From Henriciella sp. (lineage in GTDB: Bacteria; Pseudomonadota; Alphaproteobacteria; Caulobacterales; Hyphomonadaceae), in contig NZ_JAPYRE010000007.1 of NCBI RefSeq assembly GCF_029936995.1, positions 1 to 64,000 of the forward strand: a stretch of 64,000 nt of DNA, read 5' to 3'. A program made the position numbers and the translations under genes. Below the pieces are notes generated by a model. It worked only from the letters and a program-made list of their open reading frames with translations, did not search any database and was not told where the DNA came from. Below are positions 27,516 through 34,546 of the stretch, piece by piece; the first letter of the stretch is position 1; each line of letters starts with the position of its first letter.

Positions 27516-28094
27516 TCATTTGCGGTCGGAAGAATTTTCGAGAGCGTCGGCGTCGTGATCGGCGCGCCAGACATAGTGGCCGTCGCCGTCTTCATCGGTG
27601 AGGATCGGAACGGCGCGCCCGATCACGGCGTCTGCCGGGAGTGCGCCGAAATAGCGACCGTCGAGACTGTCGGGATGGCTTGGATTCAGGAGGAAGAGTT
27701 CCGTCTTGGCGACGAAGTGGCAGCCCTGCCAAACGGGCAGGTCGCGTCCGAAGCGGTCGCTCGGCTGGGCCTGCGCCAGGGGGATGTCGTCGACAGCGAC
27801 AGCGGCGCCATCGCGGCAGACACGTTGTCCGGGAAGCGCAGCGACGTGCTTGAGGAGCGGTACGCCCTCGGGCAGATAGCCGCGCTCGGCGAGATAGGTC
27901 GCAAGCGATTCCGGCGGATCGACGACGACCAGATCGCCTACGGCAAGATCGTCGTCCGACGCAACGGCGTATAGCCCGATGGGCGCGCTTGCGGACGCGT
28001 TCCAGATCAGCTTGGGGCTCACATGAACGAAGGCCAGTCCGCCGATCGCGAGCACCGAGAAATAGGTCGTCATGACGTATCCGAACCGGGTCAT
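27516..28094 (-). CDS. traF: TraF-like S26 signal peptidase
   Basis: A 192-residue S26-family peptidase with an N-terminal membrane helix. The catalytic serine is in SASAPIGLY near residue 37 and the catalytic lysine in LLKHVAALPG near residue 82. In RK2, TraF matures the TrbC pilin. ATG 28094 overlaps the DUF2840 stop by 4 bases. The association with the trb operon and the TrbC pilin supports a role in pilin processing. Confidence 0.88.
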   Translation of the reverse strand: MTRFGYVMTTYFSVLAIGGLAFVHVSPKLIWNASASAPIGLYAVASDDDLAVGDLVVVDPPESLATYLAERGYLPEGVPLLKHVAALPGQRVCRDGAAVAVDDIPLAQAQPSDRFGRDLPVWQGCHFVAKTELFLLNPSHPDSLDGRYFGALPADAVIGRAVPILTDEDGDGHYVWRADHDADALENSSDRK

Positions 28095-28597
28095 GACACG
28101 CTCCCCGCCGACGCGGCTCGCAATGTCAGTGGATCGGGTGGACAGGCTTGGCGCAGGAGCCAGGCGCGATGTTGAGCGGCTGTGTAGCCTCGCGGCTCCA
28201 GGCCTGCTGACAGCCTGTTGTGAACGTGGCGCCAATAGTCCGGCGCGGCGTCGGCCGGGTCGATGCCGAGCGCTTCGATCGCATCGGCGAACTGAAGAAC
28301 CCGTTCGACCTTGAGCCAGCCGGACTGGCGCAGCAGGCTATCGCCGCCGGGTGTCACCTGCGGCACGGTCGCATAGGACTCACCCGGTCGGGGCGCACGC
28401 AGGATGTCGATCCGGCTTTCCGTAGTCCCGAAGTCGTTCGCCTGCCAGCGGACGAAGGCGAAGACGGCGCCGGGATCGAAAGCGACGGTGCTGCCACTGC
28501 GGCTCTGGATCGTTGTCCGCACGATCCGGCCGAAGCGAATCCAGTGCTCGATCTGCTTCTCGATCCAGACGAGTTCGACAGTGGCCCCGCCGCTCAT
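28091..28597 (-). CDS. DUF2840 family protein
   Basis: A 168-residue DUF2840 protein, a family found directly upstream of the TraF-like peptidase in these elements; its function is unknown. Motifs are GRIVRTTIQSRSG, FAFVRWQANDFGT and a C-terminal HRAWLLRQACPP segment. It is coupled to its neighbours by 4-base overlaps on both sides. No membrane segment or signal peptide is seen. Confidence 0.82.
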   Translation of the reverse strand: MSGGATVELVWIEKQIEHWIRFGRIVRTTIQSRSGSTVAFDPGAVFAFVRWQANDFGTTESRIDILRAPRPGESYATVPQVTPGGDSLLRQSGWLKVERVLQFADAIEALGIDPADAAPDYWRHVHNRLSAGLEPRGYTAAQHRAWLLRQACPPDPLTLRAASAGSVS

Positions 28598-28878
28598 GAG
28601 CGGGCCTTCCGTGCATAGGCGGGCGAGATCGCTGCATGCCGCTTGGCGGGCAACACCTCGTCGCCCGTGTCGTCCGAGGTCGAGTTCTTCTCTCCCCGGC
28701 TGACCCAGGCTTGCAGATCCTCGATCGCGTAGACGACGCGCCCGCCGATCTTCGAGTAGCGTGGCCCCGTGCCATAGGTCCGGTGTTTTTCGAGCGTCCG
28801 CCCCGAAAGGCCGAGAAAATGGGCCGCTTCCGGCGTTCTCAAATAGCGTGGGGGAAGTCCGGCATTGGGATCGGGCAT
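28594..28878 (-). CDS. AlpA-like helix-turn-helix regulator
   Basis: A 94-residue protein with a MerR/excisionase-type winged helix: RYLRTPEAAHFLGLSGRTLEKHRTYG followed by a YSKIGGRVVYAIEDLQAWV wing. Such proteins act as regulators or excision factors of integrated elements. It is the first gene of the operon DUF2840-traF-DUF736-transglycosylase. In related elements a replication initiator and a ParA gene often follow it; here DUF2840 follows directly. Confidence 0.82.
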   Translation of the reverse strand: MPDPNAGLPPRYLRTPEAAHFLGLSGRTLEKHRTYGTGPRYSKIGGRVVYAIEDLQAWVSRGEKNSTSDDTGDEVLPAKRHAAISPAYARKARS

Positions 28879-29139
28879 GGGTCGCGTCTCCGGTTAGGCC
28901 ATCCCGCTTCGGGAAGCGCGGGACTGTCGGAGACGAGAAAAGCGTAAGATGCGCGCCGGGAGGGATGACGATCAGCGCGCGGCGAAAACGTCACTCCCCT
29001 TTGGGGGGCATGAGAACGGAGTGTGAAGAGGTATCGTTTGGTGTTAGAAATCTTAAGGTGTAGGACACGGTAATAAGATCGCCCAGTAGGCGCGCATTAT
29101 GGACGTGAGAAGCATATTTACTGATCAATTTTCCTGCCC

Positions 29140-29854
29140 CTACCGAGATTGCCCTTTCAGCAAATTCCTGTACCCATGATCGATCATCATTCGTCCGTAG
29201 GCAGCAAGGCGGGCGATTTGAGCCTTTAGCGAACTGGTCTTCCATGGCTCAGCGGACACGCGGGCGGCTCCAAAAAAGACTGTGGCGACGGCGCGATAAC
29301 TGGCCCCGCGCTGGCGGCCGTCGATTGTTCGCAGGGCTCGTTTCAGGCGTTCGCGTCGCTGTCGCGTGATAGGCGGATGCAGGTCGCGCTCCACAAGTTG
29401 GTGATATAGGCGATCAGCGGCGGCTAGCCGAACTGCCCAGTCGTCATCTAGCGGAAGTAGCAGGCCAACGGGGCGATCACTGAGCAAATTACCAACGAGA
29501 TTAACGCCGTTTTTAAGCCGAACCCAAGAAATCCCGTCGTCGTCGATCTTCTGATATGCGATGCGCGCGGCTGGATTGGCAGAGGTCAAGCCCACGTCCG
29601 GAAGAGCATCGATCAGTTGAACGACGGCGGGTGCTGCGGTTGGAAGCCAGAAAATCGGAGCGCTGAGTGCGTTGAGCTGTGGGTTTACAGCGAAATCGTA
29701 ACCCCCAGTCTGCTGGAGCGCCGCCGCCCTCCCGCATTAGCTCGTAGTCATCACGATAGCGCGAGTTCCGACGAAGGCATTCCCAAGCGAGCCCGGAGAC
29801 ACCGAGATCATCGAAGTGATCATACTGCTTGTCGTCGCGCCAATCTGACGGCAT
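29140..29854 (-). pseudogene. DUF6499/DUF2285-type gene, single-base frameshift
   Basis: Two overlapping frames together give one known-looking protein. From ATG 29854 the frame reads a typical DUF6499 start (MPSDWRDD, FAWE-like LAWECLRRN, PADWGLRF) and then leaves the family. The other frame continues with NPQLNALSAPIFWLP and the DUF2285 domain to 29140. The switch is at the run aaa at 29693-29695 (plus strand); removing one base restores the reading WGLRFAVNPQ. Either the gene is inactivated or this is a sequencing error. These proteins are thought to be ICE-linked DNA-binding regulators. Confidence 0.8.
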
Positions 29855-29983
29855 TGCGAAATCCTCCCAATCGCAAACTGGCGCATGGAATTGCGTCAGT
29901 CAGTCGGGATATTACGCTTTATACCAGCGGTTGCGCTGTGTGGCCACTGGCGTCGTCTTTTACGCATGGTGCCCGCACGCCGA

Positions 29984-30259
29984 TCAACCTGCGGGAAGAC
30001 CATTCTTGAGAAGATCTCGGTAGCCTTGTTCGGTCATCCAACGAGCGCGGGATAGATGACTGTCGTGGACCTGGCGCGCACGTTCCGGCTCCTTGTTGGC
30101 GTCGATACCGAGCAAGAGCGACGCCACATCTTCAAGCGTTGCACCGGCCTCACTTGCATCGAGCAGGCGCATATAGAGCTTCAGGTGATTGCGATCATAG
30201 ACCGTCACAGCCGCATCGTTCGGTGGCGCGTCGGCGATCCTGTGCTGTCTCGAGGGCAT
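29984..30259 (-). CDS. small DUF2285 domain protein
   Basis: A 91-residue protein matching the C-terminal part of DUF2285 proteins (HLKLYMRLLDASEAGATLEDVA, then RARWMTEQGYRDLL). It is a helical, probably DNA-binding, domain of unknown function. ATG 30259 gives the usual MPSRQH-type start. It is divergent from the XRE gene and lies just upstream of the frameshifted DUF6499/DUF2285 gene, with whose C-terminus it shares the YRDLL-type ending. Confidence 0.7.
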   Translation of the reverse strand: MPSRQHRIADAPPNDAAVTVYDRNHLKLYMRLLDASEAGATLEDVASLLLGIDANKEPERARQVHDSHLSRARWMTEQGYRDLLKNGLPAG

Positions 30260-30377
30260 GCGAAATCCTTGCAAGTTGGCCCATATTATTAATGAACTGG
30301 AAACCATAACCTAGCAAGCGCAGGCGGCGCAAACGTCGCCGGGTTGGTTGCAGCTTCGTGGCGGCCGCGTCGTTCGC

Positions 30378-30431
30378 CGCGTATTATAGTGCGTCGCATT
30401 AAAATACGCGATCCGCATTTTACTGGCGGAT
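30378..30431. promoter_or_regulatory. inverted repeats at the XRE gene start
   Basis: Two inverted repeats lie just before the XRE gene. The first has 8-base arms CGCGTATT (30378-30385) and AATACGCG (30403-30410). The second, ATCCGC (30411-30416) and GCGGAT (30426-30431), overlaps the ATG at 30430 and could hide it in an mRNA hairpin. They are candidates for autoregulation of the XRE protein and control of the divergent DUF2285 gene. Confidence 0.45.
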
Positions 30432-30657
30432 GGATATTCGGGAAGTATTTGGCGCGAACCTTCAGTATTTTAGGGAAAAAGCCGGCCTCAGCCAGGCCGC
30501 TCTGGCGGATAGGATGGGCGTTGACCGCGCTCATATAAGCGCGATGGAACGCGGGCAGCAGAACGTCACTATCATCACCCTCTGGCACGTGGCCGAGGCA
30601 CTTGACGTCAAACCGGCCGAACTCTTGGACGATCAGCGGAAAAGCCGAGAGGCATGA
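30430..30657 (+). CDS. XRE-family helix-turn-helix regulator
   Basis: A 75-residue Cro/C1-type regulator. The helix-turn-helix covers LSQAALADRMGVDRAHISAM with the typical ERG end, followed by a TLWHVAEALDVKPAEL helix pair. It is a single-domain repressor with no sensor or peptidase part, of the kind that keeps ICE functions off. It is the only plus-strand gene in this block and is convergent with the DUF736 gene. Confidence 0.88.
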   Translation: MDIREVFGANLQYFREKAGLSQAALADRMGVDRAHISAMERGQQNVTIITLWHVAEALDVKPAELLDDQRKSREA

Positions 30658-30660
30658 TGG

Positions 30661-30691
30661 CAGCCCCGCCTGGGAAGACCGGGCGGGGCTG
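30661..30691. terminator. GC-rich hairpin between convergent genes
   Basis: A perfect 10-bp stem, CAGCCCCGCC and GGCGGGGCTG, with an 11-base loop sits between the convergent XRE and DUF736 stop codons. No T-run follows on either strand, so it would be an incomplete intrinsic terminator or only a pause/stabilising structure. Confidence 0.4.
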
Positions 30692-30699
30692 TCGGGGCG

Positions 30700-31032
30700 T
30701 CAATCGCCGCTCTGGCGGCGTGACCGCGACCAGATAAGGCTGTAGCTCTCTTCGCCTTCGATGACGGTGTCGTCGAAGAGGTTGGCGTAGATCGGAGCGG
30801 TGAAACTCGGATCGTCGAGCTTGAGGCTCAGATAGTCGCGGCCCTCATTCGAGCGCTTGGACCAGGCGGCGCCGATCTCGACTCGGCCGACGAAGACGCG
30901 GTGGCTGGGTGCGTTGTCGTTCGCGCGATCCTCTTCCGGGATGATCCTTACATTCTTCGCTTGAACGCTGAGGGTGACGATTTCGCCGACGTACTCGTTG
31001 GCGGACTTCTTGAAGGTTCCGATGGTGGCCAT
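30700..31032 (-). CDS. DUF736 family protein (second copy)
   Basis: A 110-residue DUF736 protein with the common start MATIGTFKK, the core VEIGAAWSKRSNEGRDYLSL and the end SLIWSRSRR. Function is unknown; it is one of the most conserved small proteins of this ICE family. ATG 31032 has an AAGGAGAA site. It is clearly related to, but different from, the DUF736 protein at 27155-27502. The 557-base gap upstream is unusually long. Confidence 0.87.
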   Translation of the reverse strand: MATIGTFKKSANEYVGEIVTLSVQAKNVRIIPEEDRANDNAPSHRVFVGRVEIGAAWSKRSNEGRDYLSLKLDDPSFTAPIYANLFDDTVIEGEESYSLIWSRSRRQSGD

Positions 31033-31589
31033 GTCAGTTCTCCTTTTGGCTTTCGAGCCCGCGCCCGTCGCGGCCTCGATGGAGATCGACAAGGCCGGGA
31101 CGACCGCCGACGCAGTCCGGAGGACCCGGAGCGTATGCGGAGGACAGCGGAGACGGAGTTTCTTGTTTCGCGAGGAATGGGCGTAGCCCAGGGGAAGAAA
31201 GTTCGGCTCCGCCGTTGCGGCCAAGGCGGTCGAGGCGTCAGCCGATACCGGCCAGATCAGTCCATGAGAGGCCGTGTCGGGCGTGGGTGATGAGGCTCAG
31301 GAGAAGTTCGTCACCGGCCAGCGCGACAGTCGAAAAACGCCGGCAACGAGCGTAGGCGATGAGCGATCGACATCGTTTCAGAGAAAAAGTTAAAACCACG
31401 CCGGATAGATTTGAACGAGACCGCTCCATTCTGACCTTGCGCGCCAAGGGCCGGATTGGGCATGTTCCTTCAACGCACGAAAGTGGCTGCGGAACGTGTC
31501 AAGCACGATCCCGGTTTCCACTTATCTGAACCTTAACCGTGGAGTGAATCCCCATTGACGTGAGCGATTTAGCCGTCTGTGGCTGCGTA
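31033..31589. other. long gap upstream of the DUF736 gene
   Basis: No convincing gene. A 69-codon minus-strand frame (31238-31447) has hydrophobic and basic stretches but no motif I recognise and a poor start. The gap does hold a structured repeat at 31137-31200 (listed separately) that also occurs before the DUF2493 gene. Confidence 0.5.
31137..31200 (-). repeat. structured repeat, copy A
   Basis: After a GCGGAGGAC start, this stretch has an outer stem TTTCTT/AAGAAA (31159-31164 with 31195-31200) around TGTTTCGCGA and an inner stem TGGGC/GCCCA (31178-31182 with 31186-31190). Copy B at 33200-33275 has the same layout with different paired bases. Both lie upstream of minus-strand ICE genes. 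Confidence 0.6.
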
Positions 31590-32033
31590 TCAAGCATGAT
31601 GCGAATTGACACCGCCGGACTGCGTCTCTGGTCCTGCAAGGGATGCGATGCGCACCCATGCTGTCGCGCCGACGATGATTGCACCGATGCTTGCGAAGAT
31701 GAGGGTCCACGTCTCGCCCGCGCCGCCGGTCTCAGAGAGACCCTTGACCGCGTGAAAACCGGCCAACCCGGCCGGCAAGGCATAGAGCGCGCCGATCGCC
31801 AGGCGGATGGTCGGTGACCGTATCGTGGCGAACGCGACTTGCCCGAGGATAAGAGCGACTGCGCCGGCGAATAGTGCGACAGCGATGGCGCCGATCGGCC
31901 CCGCGCCGTTTTCAAACGCATAGTAGCCGACAGTAACGGCGACGAAGAACGGAAGCGCATAGACGGCCAGGCTGAATAACAGCCAGCAGAGAAAGCCGAG
32001 GCCGACAACGCTCAGCAATGCGGACAGAAACAT
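31590..32033 (-). CDS. small polytopic membrane protein, unknown
   Basis: A 147-residue protein with about four hydrophobic helices (roughly residues 5-40, 45-65, 75-95 and 110-130) and a polar C-terminus. I do not recognise a named family with certainty, though similar small membrane proteins occur at this position in related ICEs. It is transcribed in the same direction as its neighbours. Confidence 0.6.
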   Translation of the reverse strand: MFLSALLSVVGLGFLCWLLFSLAVYALPFFVAVTVGYYAFENGAGPIGAIAVALFAGAVALILGQVAFATIRSPTIRLAIGALYALPAGLAGFHAVKGLSETGGAGETWTLIFASIGAIIVGATAWVRIASLAGPETQSGGVNSHHA

Positions 32034-32154
32034 GGGCGGTCTCCTTCATGGATGGAGCGCCTCCACCAACCGCCACGGCGCTTTTCGAAGTATAGCGCAA
32101 AGCAGCGCACGCCGAAACCTTCCGGCGCGCGCATCAGGTGATGCATCTCAGGCA

Positions 32155-33093
32155 TCACGCTGCCTGCGCTTTGTTGTTCTTCGGCCTGAAATCGAAGAGC
32201 GGGACGCCGAGCTTTTTGGCCTTGTCTGCCAGATTGTCCGTAATTCCCGACCCCGGAAAGAGGATGAGGCCGATGGGCATCGCCTCAAGAAGCGCGTCGT
32301 TGCGCTTGAACGGCGCCGCCTTGCCGTGGCGCTTCCAGTCCGGCTTGAAGACGATTTGCTGGCATTTGCGGTTATCGGCCCAGCACGCGGCGATCTTCTC
32401 GGCGCCTTTGGGCGATCCGCCATGCAGGAGCACCATGTCGGCGTGCTTGGCCTTCACACGGTCCAGCGCATCCCAGATCGCCCGATGGTCGGTGACGTCC
32501 AGTCCGCCGGAGAACGCAACCCGTGGTCCGCTTGGCAGGAGGGGTTCGATCTCCGCGCGCCGCTTCGCCGAGAGATAGTCGCGGCTGTCGATCATGGCCG
32601 CCGTCAGCGTCCGGTGACTGATCCGTGATCCCGAGTGCGGTCGCCAGGTCTGACCGATATGGGTCTCGAAGTGGTCGGCGGCGATATCGCGCATGAGCTC
32701 GTAAGCGTTGCGCCGCTCGATCAGCGTGGTTCCTTGCGCCGTCAGGGCTTCAAGTTCGACCGAGCGAATTTCCGACCCGTCCTGTTCGCGCTGCGAGCGT
32801 TTCTGGGCCTGCTCATTGTCGTCCAGGTCGCGGTCGACGCGGGCCGCTGTGCGATGAAACAGGTTGGTCACGGACCAGAGCAGGTCTTCGAGATCCGGTT
32901 CGAGACGCGTGTCTTCCAGCGTGGCGGCGAGCGCGTCGAAGATGTCGGCTATCGCACCCTGGAGGGCGTCGGCTTCGGGCAAGGGTCTCGGGTCGGGTTC
33001 GTCGGCGAAAGGCCGATAGCCATAAAGCTGCAATTCTTCGAGTACGGCCGCGGTTGCGGAGCTGGCCATTGGTTCGGTGGTCTCGGCGGTCAT
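32155..33093 (-). CDS. DUF2493 (SLOG-superfamily) protein
   Basis: A 312-residue protein with a C-terminal DUF2493 domain: VAFSGGLDVTDHRAIWDALD near residue 190, VLLHGGSPKGAEKIAACWA near 220 and LILFPGSGITDNLADKAKK near 285. These glycine-rich loops form the Rossmann-like nucleotide-binding SLOG fold. The N-terminal half is helical and acidic. The family is a standard part of these ICEs and the ligand is unknown. It could be a nucleotide sensor or hydrolase; that is inference. Confidence 0.85.
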   Translation of the reverse strand: MTAETTEPMASSATAAVLEELQLYGYRPFADEPDPRPLPEADALQGAIADIFDALAATLEDTRLEPDLEDLLWSVTNLFHRTAARVDRDLDDNEQAQKRSQREQDGSEIRSVELEALTAQGTTLIERRNAYELMRDIAADHFETHIGQTWRPHSGSRISHRTLTAAMIDSRDYLSAKRRAEIEPLLPSGPRVAFSGGLDVTDHRAIWDALDRVKAKHADMVLLHGGSPKGAEKIAACWADNRKCQQIVFKPDWKRHGKAAPFKRNDALLEAMPIGLILFPGSGITDNLADKAKKLGVPLFDFRPKNNKAQAA

Positions 33094-33199
33094 GGGATCG
33101 TCTCCTGTTCGGCATGAGCCGCGCCTCTCGCGGCCTTCCCGAGCGACGGGAAAGCGGGGGCTGTCCGGGACTGCACCGCCACGGCGGCCGAAGCCAGAG

Positions 33200-33275
33200 G
33201 CGGAGGACGGCGAAGGCGGCGCTCTTTTGTTTCGCGATGCAAAGCCGGGCCATTACGCCCGGCGGCGGAAAAGAG
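33200..33275 (-). repeat. structured repeat, copy B
   Basis: Same order of parts as copy A: GCGGAGGAC, then an outer stem CTCTTTT/AAAAGAG (33222-33228 with 33269-33275), the shared TTTTGTTTCGCGA stretch, and a perfect inner stem GCCGGGC/GCCCGGC (33244-33250 with 33257-33263). It lies in the 316-base gap between the DUF2493 and toprim genes, which shows no coding gene. Confidence 0.6.
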
Positions 33276-33409
33276 TGTCGCCGTAGCCGTTGCCGGCCCG
33301 GCCAGTCTCCGCTCCGTCTCGCTCCTCTCGGAAGGCCGAAGGCGAGGCTCTCCAATTAGGAGGTGATCTGACGATAGCGACCAGACTAATGACGGGCCTG
33401 CTCAGCCGC

Positions 33410-34450
33410 TCAGTGTTCGTCGGAAAGCAGCCGTGAGAAATCGGCCGTGGCCAGTTGCTGACCCAGATGCGTCCTTAGGTCGTCCCGTCCGAGCTTGCGG
33501 AGGTCTTCGTTGAAGTCGCCGCCAAGAGAAATAAGCCGGATCGTTTCGATACCGACGGCTCCTGCGCGTTTGATCAGATTGGCGGTGGCCATGTCGCCTG
33601 CTTCGTCGGCGTCGGCAGCGATGTAGAGACGCTGAAGCCCGGTCGGCAGGATCAGCGCGGCGAGATGATTGGCCGATAACGCGGATATGACGGGCATGTT
33701 GGGCAACGCCATGCGCACGGAGAGCGTGCTTTCCAGCCCTTCGCCAGCAGCGAGGATGTCGCTCGCAGTTCCGATCCGCACGCCATGGCCGAGCAGGTTC
33801 CCCATCGCCTTGCGTGATGGATCGAGGGGCGCCTTGCGAGCCGTCGCCGGATCGAGCCATGTGCGGTGAACGCCGGTGAGATTGCCGTTCACGTCCGTGA
33901 CCTTGGCGAGCAATGCAGGCCAGGTCTCCGGTGGGGTGTCCTTGGGCTGACCTTCTCGCCAATAGTAGCAGCACGGATGAAATCGCAGCGCTGGCGCGTC
34001 GCCAAGCCCGGAAAGACCGCGTCGACGAAGATAGCGCTCGGCGAGCGTTCCACCGACCGGTCTTCCCATGGCGAAGAGGCGCCGTGCAGCCTCCGGCGAT
34101 CCGGTGGGCGCGGATTGACGCTCACGTTGTGGCGGTTCGGGGCGTGGCAAGCTCAGGAATCGTCGCGCCTCATCGAGCGTCTCGCCGAAGGATTGCAAAT
34201 GATGCGCAGCGGCAATGAGGTCTAGCAGGTCGCCATGTTCGCCTGTGGCGGCGTCTGCCCATTTGCCGGCAGCGCCCGGACCGTGGGCTGGTCCCGTCAG
34301 GCGAACATAAAGACTGCGTCCGGGCGTGTTCTCGATGTCGCCGACGATCCAGTAGCGGCCCTGCTTGCGACCGTTGGAGAGGTAATGGCGGCAGACGGCC
34401 TCCGCCTCGCGGCCGAGCCGTCGTGCGATTTCGGATGCTGCGCTGTTCAT
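33410..34450 (-). CDS. toprim-domain DNA primase-like protein
   Basis: A 346-residue protein with an N-terminal primase-type region (GDIENTPGRSLYVRL and GKWADAATGEHGDLLDLI) and a C-terminal toprim domain. The toprim glutamate is in LAAGEGLEST near residue 235 and the DxD pair in YIAADADEAG near 280. It would help replicate the transferred strand or the excised circle. ATG 34450 has a GGAGG site seven bases upstream. A terminator hairpin lies between it and parB. Confidence 0.85.
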   Translation of the reverse strand: MNSAASEIARRLGREAEAVCRHYLSNGRKQGRYWIVGDIENTPGRSLYVRLTGPAHGPGAAGKWADAATGEHGDLLDLIAAAHHLQSFGETLDEARRFLSLPRPEPPQRERQSAPTGSPEAARRLFAMGRPVGGTLAERYLRRRGLSGLGDAPALRFHPCCYYWREGQPKDTPPETWPALLAKVTDVNGNLTGVHRTWLDPATARKAPLDPSRKAMGNLLGHGVRIGTASDILAAGEGLESTLSVRMALPNMPVISALSANHLAALILPTGLQRLYIAADADEAGDMATANLIKRAGAVGIETIRLISLGGDFNEDLRKLGRDDLRTHLGQQLATADFSRLLSDEH

Positions 34451-34471
34451 TTGCGCCTCCATGGTGAGAGC

Positions 34472-34506
34472 AAAAAAGAAGGAGCCCGCCACATTGGGCG
34501 GGCTCC
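34472..34506 (-). terminator. intrinsic terminator after parB
   Basis: On the minus strand, a perfect 10-bp GC-rich stem (GGAGCCCGCC / GGCGGGCTCC) with a 6-base loop is followed by TTCTTTTTT. It lies 40 bases after the parB stop and 20 bases before the toprim start, so it would end or attenuate transcription between the two genes. Confidence 0.85.
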
Positions 34507-34546
34507 AGGGGCGGCTGCGGGAGCCGTTGGGGGGCTTGGCTCCCGG

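Noticed and set aside
28991-29245. 84-codon minus-strand frame downstream of the DUF2285 domain
   Set aside because: It overlaps the end of the DUF2285-type gene in another frame and has no recognisable sequence.
31238-31447. 69-codon minus-strand frame as a gene
   Set aside because: No family motif, poor start and no conserved neighbour spacing; kept only as a note in the gap entry.
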